From contig CANJPZ010000010.1 of the NCBI GenBank assembly GCA_947476325.1, forward strand, positions 17,972-81,971: 64,000 nucleotides of DNA, given 5' to 3'. The notes beneath the pieces are model-generated. The model searched no databases, had not been told where the DNA came from, and saw only the letters and a list, made by a program, of their open reading frames with translations. The position numbers and the translations under genes are program-made. The stretch is from Caulobacteraceae bacterium (GTDB lineage Bacteria; Pseudomonadota; Alphaproteobacteria; Caulobacterales; Caulobacteraceae). Position 1 is the stretch's first letter; the number at the start of each line of letters is the position of its first letter. This document shows, piece after piece, positions 16,834 through 25,956 of the stretch.

Positions 16834-17547
16834 TTAGGCTATGGCCGGCAAAGGCTGGGCGCGGGTCTCGTCGAGATAGCGCGCGCTCGTCGGCTTCAGG
16901 TTCGCGTCCAGTTCGATTAGCAGGGGATTTCCGGTCGGAATCTCGACATCGACGATGGCTGAGTCCGCGACATTGAACAGGTGCTTGACGATGGCGCGCA
17001 GGCTGTTTCCGTGAGCGGCGATCAAGAGGTTTTCGCCGGCCGCAAAACGTGGGGCGATCTCGGCGGTCCAGTAAGGCAAGACACGATCCAGCGTGGTTTT
17101 CAGGCTTTCGGTGGCGGGCAGGATTGCGCCTCCATAGCGCGGATCGGCGGCGAAGTCGTACTCACCGCCTGCGGCCAGTGGCGGGGGCGGCACGTCGTAT
17201 GAGCGACGCCAGATCCTGACCTGGTCTTCGCCGTGTTTTTCCGCGGTTTCGGCCTTGTTCAAACCGGTTAGCGCCCCGTAGTGCCGCTCGTTCAGCCGCC
17301 AGTCGCGAATGACCGGAATCGAAGTCTGCCCGGCTTTGTCCAGCGCGATCGAACAGGTGCGCTGGGCGCGGGTCAGGACCGAAACAAATGCCCGGTCAAA
17401 GTTGACTCCGGCCTTTCTGATCAGCTCTCCAGCGTGCGCTGCCTGGGCTTCCCCCTCGGGGGTAAGGTCCACATCGACCCAGCCGGTGAACCGGTTCTCC
17501 AGGTTCCACTGGCTCTGGCCATGGCGAAGCAGAACAAGGCTCGGCAT
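16834..17547 (-). CDS. gpmA: 2,3-bisphosphoglycerate-dependent phosphoglycerate mutase
   Basis: Protein of 237 residues catalysing 3-phosphoglycerate/2-phosphoglycerate interconversion in glycolysis. Visible are the phosphohistidine motif LLRHGQSQWN (His9), FTGWVDVDLT, ERHYGALTGLNK, and the second catalytic His in IAAHGNSLRA, all diagnostic of dPGM. Length fits the family. Its ATG lies directly after the U-tract of the terminator of the upstream outer-membrane gene, and the only ribosome-site-like sequence (GGGAG, 8 nt before the ATG) is the 3' arm of that hairpin. Confidence 0.92.
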   Translation of the reverse strand: MPSLVLLRHGQSQWNLENRFTGWVDVDLTPEGEAQAAHAGELIRKAGVNFDRAFVSVLTRAQRTCSIALDKAGQTSIPVIRDWRLNERHYGALTGLNKAETAEKHGEDQVRIWRRSYDVPPPPLAAGGEYDFAADPRYGGAILPATESLKTTLDRVLPYWTAEIAPRFAAGENLLIAAHGNSLRAIVKHLFNVADSAIVDVEIPTGNPLLIELDANLKPTSARYLDETRAQPLPAIA

Positions 17548-17581
17548 AAAAAACGCTCCCGGCGTTGAAACACCGGGAGCG
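17548..17581 (-). terminator. Intrinsic terminator after the first outer-membrane gene, overlapping the gpmA ribosome site
   Basis: On the minus strand a 9-bp GC-rich stem (CGCTCCCGG at 17581-17573 with its complement at 17562-17554) is followed by six T residues (17553-17548), and the gpmA ATG comes next at 17547. The 3' arm contains GGGAG at ribosome-site distance from that ATG. Confidence 0.85.
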
Positions 17582-17608
17582 CGTAAGGCCTAGACTATTT
17601 GGCGTCAA

Positions 17609-18451
17609 TCACTCTGCCATGCATTGCATGTCGAAATCGCAGGGATCGATGTTGCCGCCGACGACACCCAGAAGAGCCCCGAAAAGTACGCCCTCAGAGC
17701 CGCCGTAGTTCGCGCCCACGCCGTTAAACGGCGCGCTGTTGCGATCGCGATCCTTTAGGCTGCCGCCGAAGGTGCGACGCACGCCGAGTGTATAGGCGTT
17801 CGAGCTGGACCCTGAGATCGAGCCGTGTTCCCAGCCAAAGGTGAAGGAGACCGGCGATTTCATCATCTGGTACTCACCGCCCAGGCCGTAGGTGGTGAAG
17901 GTGAAGTCGGCTGAGGTTCCGGGCGGGTTGAGCTTGAACGAGCCGACCGAGACGTCCCAGCGCAGATTGTCGTTCTGGAAGAAGCTGGCTTCGCCGCGCA
18001 GGGCGGTGACATCGACACTGCCCGAGGCTCCGCTGACATTGATGGAGCCCAGTCCCGCGACGAGTCCCAGCGAAACATTGTCGCTGGCGGCAATCCGGCC
18101 TTCGACGCCGTAAGCCGTCAGATTGGCGCCGTCGAGGTCTTCGTAGCCCAGGAATGCTCCGCCCTTGAAACTGTCTTTATCCATGAAGAGGTGCGCGGTC
18201 GGACCCCAGACAGTCGTCGAGCCGATGCCGCTGATGCCTGTATCGACCGAAGCGATGTCACCATCCAGTTGAAGTTCCACGGTCTTGGACAGGTCAAACG
18301 AGCCGACAGCGCGCCCGGCGATGATATGCGCCTGCTCGATGTCGGTGTAGCTAAGGCCGACGTAGCCGTTACTGACGGTTTGCGCGTTTGCGCTGCTTGC
18401 GACCAAGATCGCCGATAAGGCCGCGGAGGCGGCCCAGAATTGGGTCTTCAT
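17609..18451 (-). CDS. Predicted outer-membrane beta-barrel protein (tandem copy 1)
   Basis: Protein of 280 residues with a signal peptide (cleavage after SSANA) and a body of alternating polar/hydrophobic strands rich in Gly, Ser and aromatic residues, as in porin-like barrels. It shares with the next gene the blocks VELQLDGDIASVD, VWGPTAHLFMDKD, GAFLGY, EGRIAASDN and FGGSLKDRDR. The C-terminus (DPCDFDMQCMAE) does not end in the aromatic residue usual for classical porins and contains two cysteines. It is followed by a strong terminator. Substrate and role unknown. Confidence 0.75.
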   Translation of the reverse strand: MKTQFWAASAALSAILVASSANAQTVSNGYVGLSYTDIEQAHIIAGRAVGSFDLSKTVELQLDGDIASVDTGISGIGSTTVWGPTAHLFMDKDSFKGGAFLGYEDLDGANLTAYGVEGRIAASDNVSLGLVAGLGSINVSGASGSVDVTALRGEASFFQNDNLRWDVSVGSFKLNPPGTSADFTFTTYGLGGEYQMMKSPVSFTFGWEHGSISGSSSNAYTLGVRRTFGGSLKDRDRNSAPFNGVGANYGGSEGVLFGALLGVVGGNIDPCDFDMQCMAE

Positions 18452-18580
18452 GACGGCGCCCTCTTTTCCCCAAGTGCGAGACGAAATTGTCTCAAAAAAT
18501 CAAGCCTACGGATCACTCTGATCCAGGTGTTGATCCAAATCAACGCGAATTGCTCAACTCAGGAAGGAGTGCTCACGCAT

Positions 18581-18614
18581 AAAAAATGCTCCCGGCGACT
18601 GGCGCCGGGAGCAT
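18581..18614 (-). terminator. Intrinsic terminator after the second outer-membrane gene
   Basis: On the minus strand a 12-bp stem (ATGCTCCCGGCG, 18614-18603, pairing with 18597-18586) with a 5-nt loop runs into six T residues ending at 18581. Stem, T-run and the following ATGC closely match the terminator at 17548-17581, indicating that the terminator was copied with the gene. Confidence 0.88.
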
Positions 18615-18641
18615 CTAATTACTTGCAGTCGCCAGCGGCTG

Positions 18642-19499
18642 CTAGCAGACTGAGTGGCAGTTGTTCGAAAAGTCGGCGCCGTTAAGGGCCGCGCCGAGCA
18701 CGCCACTCGCGCCGCCATTATTATCCAGAACGCCGTGGAACGGCGAGCTCTTGCGATCGCGATCCTTCAGGGTGCCGCCGAACGAGTGACGGACGCCGAC
18801 GCTAAAGGCGTCATAGCTGGAGCCGCTGTTGGTCGGACGCTCGTAGCCGACGGTGAACGAGACGGGTAGGCTCATCGGCTGGAACTCACCGGACAGACCG
18901 AACACGGCGGTGGTGTCGCGCGAGTGAGAACCGTTCACCGAACTCGAAGTGCGGAAGTTGGAATAGGACACGTCGATACGGGCGTTGTCATTTACGAAGT
19001 AGCTGGCCTCGCCGCGATAAACGCGCAGGTCAGTGTTGTAGGACGTGCCCTTTGAGTTCGCCGAACCCCAGCCCGCCACGGCGCCGAGCGAGATATTGTC
19101 GCTGGCGGCGATACGGCCTTCGAGGCCGTAAGCGGTGACGCTGGAATCGCCCGCGTCTACGTAGCCCAGGAATGCGCCGGCCTTGTTGCCGTCCTTGTCC
19201 ATGAACAGGTGAGCCGTGGGGCCCCAAACGGTGACGTTGTTGACCGAGGGAATGCCCAGGTCGACCGAAGCGACGTCGCCGTCGAGCTGAACTTCAAGGT
19301 TCTTGGCAAGATCGAAGGAAGCCACGCCGCGAACCGCGAAAATGTTGGCGTCGCTGGTCTTCGGGTTCGACGTGCTGTCACCGGTATTGATGGTGCTGTA
19401 GCTGGCGCCGACGTAACCAGTGCTGAACTCTTGCGCGCTGGCGGCGGAGGCGAGCGACAGAGCGCTCAGGGCTGCGGCGCCCAACAGAATCTTTTTCAT
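18642..19499 (-). CDS. Predicted outer-membrane beta-barrel protein (tandem copy 2)
   Basis: Protein of 285 residues with a clear signal peptide (MKKILLGAAALSALSLASAASA) and a barrel-like body homologous throughout to the adjacent downstream gene. The ATG at 19499 follows GGGGA by 6 nt; an upstream in-frame start would add seven residues and is less likely. The C-terminus SNNCHSVC carries two cysteines, echoing the paralogue, and lacks a terminal Phe. The region upstream (19500-19725) holds its promoter but no gene. Function not assignable beyond the outer-membrane prediction. Confidence 0.75.
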   Translation of the reverse strand: MKKILLGAAALSALSLASAASAQEFSTGYVGASYSTINTGDSTSNPKTSDANIFAVRGVASFDLAKNLEVQLDGDVASVDLGIPSVNNVTVWGPTAHLFMDKDGNKAGAFLGYVDAGDSSVTAYGLEGRIAASDNISLGAVAGWGSANSKGTSYNTDLRVYRGEASYFVNDNARIDVSYSNFRTSSSVNGSHSRDTTAVFGLSGEFQPMSLPVSFTVGYERPTNSGSSYDAFSVGVRHSFGGTLKDRDRKSSPFHGVLDNNGGASGVLGAALNGADFSNNCHSVC

Positions 19500-19725
19500 G
19501 GCTTTCCCCATTATTGACAAGGATATTCTACCGCTTGAGTAACGGTGGCGTGTTGGCCGGTCAACGCCTGGACACCCCCCAAGCGTCGGTTCCTTTCGAC
19601 GTGTGACATTTTAGGCAACGATCTTAACCATGCCAATTATCGACGTTGAACGTCCTGGAGATGAGGGTGTCATTCGACGGGGCGGCGACTCTGGCGGTCC
19701 GAATGTGGCGTGATATAAGCCGTCC

Positions 19726-19818
19726 ATGTCTGACCGAATATTCTATCCCCTGGCGATCCTGGCGGCGGCCGGCACGATCATCCTGTCGATATCCTGGCCC
19801 GGTCCGAGCGCGTTTTGA
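19726..19818 (+). CDS. Possible small single-pass membrane protein upstream of kdsD
   Basis: A 30-residue frame, MSDRIFYPLAILAAAGTIILSISWPGPSAF in outline, given here in two parts: a short polar start (MSDRIFYP) and one hydrophobic segment (LAILAAAGTIILSISW). Its TGA overlaps the TTG start of kdsD, the arrangement of a translationally coupled pair. TATAAG lies just upstream and could be a -10 element. No convincing ribosome site is seen. It is either a genuine small membrane protein or a leader peptide that helps translate kdsD; evidence is limited to position and composition. Confidence 0.45.
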   Translation: MSDRIFYPLAILAAAGTIILSISWPGPSAF

Positions 19819-20777
19819 CCGCCTCAGACGTCATCGCCACGGGGCGACGGGTGCTGCAGACTGAAGCGCGCGCCCTTGACGCCATGTCGGCCGGACTGGG
19901 GGACGCGTTTGCGACGGCCGTCGAGGTTCTGTTCGCGGCCCAGGGACGGATCATCCTTACCGGCGTTGGCAAGTCGGGTCACGTAGCTGGAAAGATCGCC
20001 GCAACACTGGCCTCGACAGGCTCGCCTGCCATGTTCGTACATGCGGCCGAGGCGGCCCACGGCGATCTCGGCATGATCGGCGCGGGCGATGTGGTGCTGG
20101 CCTTGTCCAAGTCGGGCGAGGCCTCCGAGCTGGCTGAGGTGACGGCGTATCTCAAGCGCTTTTCCATCCCGCTCATCGCCATGACGGCGGTCGAAGGCAG
20201 CACACTTGCGCGAGCCGCTGACGTCCTGTTGCTGTTACCAGATGCGCCGGAAGCAACCGCGGAAGTCAGCGCACCAACGACTTCCACAACCCTGCAAATC
20301 GCACTCGGTGACGCGCTCGCCGTCGCACTGCTGGAACGGCGCGGGTTTACCGCAAGCGACTTTCGGGTGTTTCACCCCGGAGGCAAATTGGGCGCCATGC
20401 TGCGTACGGCAGGCGATCTGATGCACACAGGCAATGAGTTGCCGCTGGTTTCACCCGATACGCCCATGCAGGACGCCTTGCTGGTGATGACCGAGAAGCG
20501 GTGGGGTTGCGTCGGTGTGACGGACCCATTCGGCGCCTTGATCGGCGTGATCACCGATGGCGACCTGCGGCGCAAGATTGATGGCCTTTTGTCTCACACC
20601 GCAGGAGAGGTCATGACCCGTGGCCCCAAGACGGTATCCCCCGGCCTGATGTCGGGTGAGGCCCTGAGAATGATGACGGAGACCCCGCCCCCGACGACGG
20701 TCCTATTTGTGGTCGAAGGCGACCGGCCTGTTGGCATCTTGCACGTGCACGACCTTTTGCGCGCCGGCGTAATGTAA
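19815..20777 (+). CDS. kdsD: Arabinose-5-phosphate isomerase (KdsD/KpsF)
   Basis: Protein of 320 residues that interconverts ribulose-5-phosphate and arabinose-5-phosphate, the first step toward Kdo for LPS. It has an N-terminal SIS domain with GVGKSGHVAGKIAATLASTG and the FRVFHPGGKLG motif, then two CBS domains (about residues 200-320). Length matches the family. The start is a TTG overlapping the stop of a small upstream reading frame; no ATG gives the conserved N-terminus. It is followed 27 bp later by a phosphomannomutase-type gene. Confidence 0.92.
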   Translation: MTASDVIATGRRVLQTEARALDAMSAGLGDAFATAVEVLFAAQGRIILTGVGKSGHVAGKIAATLASTGSPAMFVHAAEAAHGDLGMIGAGDVVLALSKSGEASELAEVTAYLKRFSIPLIAMTAVEGSTLARAADVLLLLPDAPEATAEVSAPTTSTTLQIALGDALAVALLERRGFTASDFRVFHPGGKLGAMLRTAGDLMHTGNELPLVSPDTPMQDALLVMTEKRWGCVGVTDPFGALIGVITDGDLRRKIDGLLSHTAGEVMTRGPKTVSPGLMSGEALRMMTETPPPTTVLFVVEGDRPVGILHVHDLLRAGVM

Positions 20778-20804
20778 TCCGTTTTCTGGACTTTCGGAGT
20801 TTCA

Positions 20805-22310
20805 ATGACCTTCAAAGCGCCTCGCGCCGATCTCGTCGCCAATACGGCCGCCTATGAAGACGAGCCTCTCGTCCGTGCGACCGGCTTTCGGGAATACGAT
20901 GCGAGATGGCTGTTCGGGCCCGAGATCAATCTTCTGGGCATCCAGGCGCTGGGCCTGGGCCTGGGAACCTATATCCATGAACTGGGACACAGGCGGATCG
21001 TTGTCGGGCATGACTACCGGTCCTATTCCCTGTCGATCAAGCAGGCCCTGATCCTGGGTCTGATCGAGGCCGGGTGTGAGGTGCTCGATATTGGTCTAGC
21101 CTTGTCGCCAACGGCTTATTTCGCCCAGTTCGACCTTGATGCGCCCTGTGTGGCGATGGTCACTGCGAGTCACAACGAGAACGGCTGGACGGGCGTCAAG
21201 ATGGGCGCGCAGCGCCCCCTGACCTTCGGTCCTGACGAGATGTGTCACCTGAAGGAAATTGTACTGGAAGGTCGCTTCAAGCCCCGGCCGGGCGGCTCCC
21301 TGACCCGCGTCGAGGGCATGGCCGAGCGTTTTATCGCTGATGTTGCAGCCCGCGTCGCCGTGCGCCGGCCCATAAAAGTGATCGCCGCCTGTGGAAACGG
21401 CACCGCCGGGCGCTTTGCGCCTGAAGCCTTGCGGCGCATGGGTTGCGCAGTCGTGGTCGAGATGGACTGCGAGCTAGATTACAATTTCCCGCGATACAAT
21501 CCAAACCCCGAAGACAAGATCATGCTGCACTCCATGGCCGAAGCTGTGCGCACCTATGGCGCGGACCTTTGCCTGGGCTTCGATGGTGACGGTGATCGAT
21601 GCGGCGTGGTGGACGACGAGGGTGAAGAGATCTTCGCCGACAAGATCGGCCTGATGTTGGCCCGCGATCTGGCGCCGCTGCATCCGAAAGCGACCTTCGT
21701 GGTCGACGTGAAGTCCACGGGTCTCTACGCGACCGACCCGGTCCTGGCCGCCAATGGCTGCACCACCGTCTACTGGAAAACCGGTCACAGCTATATCAAG
21801 CGCAAGAGCGCCGAGTTGGGCGCCCTGGCCGGGTTCGAAAAGTCAGGCCATTTCTTCCTGAACGGGCCCCTGGGACGCGGCTACGACTGCGGCCTGACGG
21901 CGGCGGCGGCGATACTGGCCATGCTGGACCGCAATCCGGACCAGAAGCTGTCGGATATGCGCAAGGCGCTGCCGGTTGCCTTTACCTCTCTGACCATGAG
22001 TCCCCACTGCGCGGATGAGGCCAAGTACGGGATCGTCGATGAGATAGTCGCCGACTATAAGGCTCTTGCGAACGCGGGCGGCAAAATCGGTGGGCGGGCG
22101 ATCAAGGAAGTCATTACGGTCAATGGCGTGCGCGTGGCCCTGGAAGACGGGTCCTGGGTGCTGGTCCGCGCATCGTCGAACAAGCCAGAGCTTGTTGTGG
22201 TGGTTGAAAGCATGCGGTCAGAGGACGACATGCGCGCCCTGTTCCGGGATGAGGTCAAACCTCGTCTGGCCAAGCGGCCGCAGGTCGGCGCCTATAACCA
22301 GGAAATCTGA
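20805..22310 (+). CDS. Phosphomannomutase/phosphoglucomutase (ManB/AlgC type)
   Basis: Protein of 501 residues of the alpha-D-phosphohexomutase superfamily, interconverting mannose or glucose 6- and 1-phosphates for sugar-nucleotide synthesis. It has the phosphoserine loop VTASHNENGW, the metal loop FDGDGDRCGV, the sugar-binding EKSGHFF segment and the C-terminal phosphate-binding RASSNKPELVV. The ATG follows a GGAG ribosome site by 6 nt. It is probably co-transcribed with kdsD. Choice between mannose and glucose substrates is not possible from sequence. Confidence 0.9.
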   Translation: MTFKAPRADLVANTAAYEDEPLVRATGFREYDARWLFGPEINLLGIQALGLGLGTYIHELGHRRIVVGHDYRSYSLSIKQALILGLIEAGCEVLDIGLALSPTAYFAQFDLDAPCVAMVTASHNENGWTGVKMGAQRPLTFGPDEMCHLKEIVLEGRFKPRPGGSLTRVEGMAERFIADVAARVAVRRPIKVIAACGNGTAGRFAPEALRRMGCAVVVEMDCELDYNFPRYNPNPEDKIMLHSMAEAVRTYGADLCLGFDGDGDRCGVVDDEGEEIFADKIGLMLARDLAPLHPKATFVVDVKSTGLYATDPVLAANGCTTVYWKTGHSYIKRKSAELGALAGFEKSGHFFLNGPLGRGYDCGLTAAAAILAMLDRNPDQKLSDMRKALPVAFTSLTMSPHCADEAKYGIVDEIVADYKALANAGGKIGGRAIKEVITVNGVRVALEDGSWVLVRASSNKPELVVVVESMRSEDDMRALFRDEVKPRLAKRPQVGAYNQEI

Positions 22311-22311
22311 T

Positions 22312-22500
22312 CTATTGGAGGCCGTAGCCAGCGTCGTTGGAAACGGCGGCGGGCTTTTCAGCAAGCGCCAGCCCGATGAAAAAAGCGCCTCCAATGACGG
22401 TGACGAGCAACGCCAGCACGAATGCGATGACAATCGCCCCTCCGATGGGCTTTGAATCACCTTGATGGTTTGGCGGCAAAAGCAGGTCGGAAAAGCTCAT
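22312..22500 (-). CDS. Small single-pass membrane protein
   Basis: Protein of 62 residues with a polar N-terminus (MSFSDLLLPPNHQGDSKP), one strong transmembrane helix at about residues 19-46 (IGGAIVIAFVLALLVTVIGG) and a short tail. No recognised domain. It ends 1 bp from the convergent phosphomutase gene and is separated from glmM on the same strand by about 100 bp of AT-richer sequence. It may be a small membrane regulator; no function can be named. Confidence 0.6.
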   Translation of the reverse strand: MSFSDLLLPPNHQGDSKPIGGAIVIAFVLALLVTVIGGAFFIGLALAEKPAAVSNDAGYGLQ

Positions 22501-22603
22501 ATCTTGGCTCCCTCACATACTTGAAAACAACGCAACTAAGAGTGCGGTTGTTGCGATTGTGACACCAAGTTTGCGGTTGCGCCAGTGATTTGTTGCGAGG
22601 TCG

Positions 22604-23956
22604 CTACATTGAGGCCTTTTTCACGGCAGCCGCAATATCGCGGATAACCTGGCTGACGGCCCGCTCATCGTCCGCCTCAGCCATGATGCGGATCAGCGGC
22701 TCGGTGCCCGACGCCCTCACCACGACCCGGCCCTGACCGGCCAAGCGATCCTGGGCGTCTTTGATGGCTGACTTGACGCCGTCGGATTCCAGGGGTTTTC
22801 CGCCTGCGTGGCGGATGTTTTCCAGCCTCTGGGGCACCGGCTCGAATTGGCGCGCCAGGGCGCTCAACGGCTTGTCAGACCCGACCATGACGGCCAGAAC
22901 CTGAAGCGCCGCCAAGAGGCCGTCTCCCGTGGTCGAGTAGTCTGACAGGATCAGGTGGCCTGACTGCTCGCCGCCGAGGTTGAAGCCGCCCTCACGCATG
23001 CGGGCCATGACGTAACGGTCGCCCACCTGGGTGCGCTCCAGATTGAGCCCGCGGGAATTGAGGAACCGCTCCAGACCCAGGTTGGACATCACCGTGGCGA
23101 CCACGCCGCCGCCTGTCAGCCGGTTCTGGGCCGCCCAGGATCCGGCGATCAGGGCCATGATCTGGTCGCCGTCGATAATCTGGCCCTTTTCATCGCAGAC
23201 GAGCAGCCGGTCAGCGTCGCCGTCCAGCGAAATGCCAATGTCTGCGCGATACTCACGCACCGCACGGGCGATGGCGTCGGGATAGGTCGAGCCGCATTCG
23301 TCGTTGATGTTGAAGCCATCGGGCGAGACGCCGATCGTCTTGACTTCGGCGCCCAGCTCGTAGAGCGCCAGGGGGGCGACCTTGTAGGCGGCGCCATTGG
23401 CACAATCGATCACGATGCGCAGACCGTTAAGGGACAAGTGCCGTGGGAAGGTCGCCTTGACGATTTCGACATAGCGCGACTGGGCGTCATCGACGCGGAT
23501 GACTCGGCCCAGTTCGCGGGGGCCGGCCAGACCGGTTTCCAGGCCTTCGTCCATGAAGGCTTCGATCTTGCTCTCGACTTCGTCTGACAGCTTGTAGCCA
23601 TCGGGGCCGAACAACTTGATGCCGTTATCGGCAAAGCCGTTGTGCGAGGCCGAGATCATCACACCCAGATCGGCGCGCATGGACCGCGTCATCATGGCAA
23701 CGGCCGGCGTCGGCAAGGGGCCGAACAGTCGAACGTCCATGCCGACGGAGGCGAACCCCGCCACCAGAGCCGGCTCGATCATGTAGCCGGACAGACGCGT
23801 ATCCTTGCCGATGACCACCAGATGCTGGCGGCCGTTCTCGGTGCGGAACATCTTGCCCGCGGCCAGACCCACCCGTAGCGCGACTTCGGCGCTCATCGGA
23901 TGCTTGTTGGCCTCGCCACGAATGCCGTCGGTCCCGAAATACTGGCGCTTGCTCAT
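22604..23956 (-). CDS. glmM: Phosphoglucosamine mutase
   Basis: Protein of 450 residues converting glucosamine-6-phosphate to glucosamine-1-phosphate, a precursor of UDP-GlcNAc. It begins with the conserved [11 protein letters not shown], carries the phosphoserine loop MISASHNGF (Ser104), the Mg2+ loop [10 protein letters not shown], and GGEQSGHLI, and ends with the phosphate-binding [12 protein letters not shown]. It is divergent from glmS, whose product it consumes; the 118-bp gap must contain both promoters. Length and motifs are fully typical. Confidence 0.95.
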   Translation of the reverse strand: MSKRQYFGTDGIRGEANKHPMSAEVALRVGLAAGKMFRTENGRQHLVVIGKDTRLSGYMIEPALVAGFASVGMDVRLFGPLPTPAVAMMTRSMRADLGVMISASHNGFADNGIKLFGPDGYKLSDEVESKIEAFMDEGLETGLAGPRELGRVIRVDDAQSRYVEIVKATFPRHLSLNGLRIVIDCANGAAYKVAPLALYELGAEVKTIGVSPDGFNINDECGSTYPDAIARAVREYRADIGISLDGDADRLLVCDEKGQIIDGDQIMALIAGSWAAQNRLTGGGVVATVMSNLGLERFLNSRGLNLERTQVGDRYVMARMREGGFNLGGEQSGHLILSDYSTTGDGLLAALQVLAVMVGSDKPLSALARQFEPVPQRLENIRHAGGKPLESDGVKSAIKDAQDRLAGQGRVVVRASGTEPLIRIMAEADDERAVSQVIRDIAAAVKKASM

Positions 23957-24074
23957 CGCTACCTCGAAATGTCTCGAAACGCAGATTTACCCTGCGAGTC
24001 GTCAGCAATTGCTAAAGGCCCGTCAGCCTAAGTGTTGGTTACCACCCAATGGGCGCAAACGGAATCCAGAGAGC

Positions 24075-25895
24075 ATGTGCGGGATCATAGGCATAGTTGG
24101 AACTCACCCGGTGGCGTCGAGGCTGATCGAGAGTCTCAAGCGGCTGGAGTATCGCGGCTATGATTCGGCCGGGGTTGCGGCATTTTCCGGCAGGCACGTC
24201 GAACGCCGCAGGGCGCTTGGAAAGATCAAGGCGCTGGAGGCGGTTCTTGATGCACACCCGCTCATCGGTAACGTGGGTATCGGCCACACCCGCTGGGCCA
24301 CCCACGGCGCGCCATCTGAAGCCAATGCGCACCCACACACCGCCGGCCGCGTCACTGTGGTTCACAACGGCATTATCGAGAACTACGCCGAGCTTCGCTC
24401 CGCCCTGCAAGCCAAGGGTCGCGCCTTTGAAAGCCAGACCGACACCGAAGTCCTCGCCCACCTGATTGACGAGGCCCTGGACCAGGGTTTGGTTCCGCTG
24501 GCGGCGCTGAAGGCCTCGCTGGATCAGGTGACCGGAGCCTATGCCCTGGCGATCCTCATCGCCGGCGAGGACAAGTTGATCCTCGGCGCCCGCCATGGCA
24601 GCCCGCTGGTCGTTGGCTACGGCGCGGGCGAGATGTATCTGGGCTCGGACGCCCTTGCGGTGGGTCCCTTCACCAACAAGGTCACCTATCTGGAAGAGGG
24701 CGACTATCTGGCCATCGACCACGACCAGGCCTTCATCTTCGACAAGACCGGCAATCCGGTCGAGCGACCCGTGACGGTCGTTCCGGACTCAGCGGCCCTG
24801 GTCGAGAAGGGCAACTATCGCCACTTCATGGAGAAAGAGATCCACGACCAGCCCGAAGGCTGTCAGCGGACCATCTCGGCTTATGTCGACGCCATTGGCC
24901 TGACCACCCGGTTCCAGGGCGATATCGACCTGGCGAAACTTGAGCGCATCCAGATCGTCGCCTGCGGCTCTGCTCATATCGCGGGCCTGATCGGCAAGTA
25001 TCTGATTGAGCGGCTGGCCGACCTGCCGGTCGATATCGATGTAGCCTCGGAGTTCCGTTATCGCGAGCCCGCCTTGCGACCGGGCACTCTGGTTCTGGCC
25101 ATCTCCCAGTCGGGCGAGACCGCCGATACGATTGCCGCCCTGCGCTATTGTCAGGCCCGGGGCATGGTCAGCGCCGCCATCATCAATGCGCCGGAATCGA
25201 CCATGGCGCGCGAGGTCGACGTGGTTTGGCCGATCCATTGCGGGCCCGAGATCGGGGTCGCGTCCACCAAGGCCTTTACCGCTCAGGTCAGCGTGCTCAT
25301 CGCACTGGCGGTCGCCGCCGCCCGGGCGCGCGGGCGAATCGATGAGGCCGAAGAAGCGCGGATGGTCCGTCTCTTGCTCGAGGCGCCCCGCCTGATCGGC
25401 GAGTCCATCGAACTTGAGGATGCAATCAAGACGATCGCTATTGACGTCGCCCAGGCGCGCGACGTGCTGTTTCTGGGCCGCGGTCCGATGTCGGCGCTGG
25501 CCCTAGAGGGAGCTCTAAAGCTAAAAGAAATCAGCTATATACATGCCGAAGGCTATGCCGCCGGCGAATTGAAACACGGGCCGATCGCGCTGGTGGAACC
25601 CGCCACGCCGGTGGTTATTCTGGCGCCGTCCGACAGCTATTATGAGAAATCAGCCTCCAACATGAACGAGGTCATCGCCCGTGGCGGACCGGTGATATTC
25701 ATTACCGATCCCAAGGGCGCCCAGCACGCCCCGGCCGGCGCGAAGGTCGTGGTCACAGCGCCGGCATCAGATCCTCTGATTGCAGCCTTGGTGTTCGCCG
25801 CCCCGATCCAGCTGCTGGCCTATCATGTCGCCGTGCTGAAGGGCGCAGACGTGGACCAGCCTCGGAACCTGGCGAAATCGGTGACGGTGGAGTAG
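24075..25895 (+). CDS. glmS: Glutamine--fructose-6-phosphate aminotransferase (isomerizing)
   Basis: Protein of 606 residues that makes glucosamine-6-phosphate from fructose-6-phosphate and glutamine. It starts MCGIIGIVG, exposing the catalytic Cys1 after Met removal, and has an N-terminal class II glutaminase domain (RLEYRGYDSAG, GHTRWATHG, HNGIIENY) and two SIS domains (ISQSGETADT, EVRY-type sugar pocket). The end DQPRNLAKSVTVE is canonical. The ATG at 24075 is the only start compatible with Cys2; the open frame extends farther upstream without meaning. No glmS ribozyme is visible. Confidence 0.96.
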   Translation: MCGIIGIVGTHPVASRLIESLKRLEYRGYDSAGVAAFSGRHVERRRALGKIKALEAVLDAHPLIGNVGIGHTRWATHGAPSEANAHPHTAGRVTVVHNGIIENYAELRSALQAKGRAFESQTDTEVLAHLIDEALDQGLVPLAALKASLDQVTGAYALAILIAGEDKLILGARHGSPLVVGYGAGEMYLGSDALAVGPFTNKVTYLEEGDYLAIDHDQAFIFDKTGNPVERPVTVVPDSAALVEKGNYRHFMEKEIHDQPEGCQRTISAYVDAIGLTTRFQGDIDLAKLERIQIVACGSAHIAGLIGKYLIERLADLPVDIDVASEFRYREPALRPGTLVLAISQSGETADTIAALRYCQARGMVSAAIINAPESTMAREVDVVWPIHCGPEIGVASTKAFTAQVSVLIALAVAAARARGRIDEAEEARMVRLLLEAPRLIGESIELEDAIKTIAIDVAQARDVLFLGRGPMSALALEGALKLKEISYIHAEGYAAGELKHGPIALVEPATPVVILAPSDSYYEKSASNMNEVIARGGPVIFITDPKGAQHAPAGAKVVVTAPASDPLIAALVFAAPIQLLAYHVAVLKGADVDQPRNLAKSVTVE

Positions 25896-25956
25896 GGCCC
25901 CGCTCCCGGCTATACCGAACCCCACCCTTCGACTCGCCAGCAACGCCGGAAGCCCG

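Noticed and set aside
19624..19631. TTAACCAT, a CtrA half-site
   Set aside because: A single half-site without a properly spaced partner occurs often by chance.
24075..24100. Possible glmS ribozyme or riboswitch upstream of glmS
   Set aside because: The gap to glmM is only 118 bp with no ribozyme core visible; glmS ribozymes are known mainly from Gram-positive bacteria.
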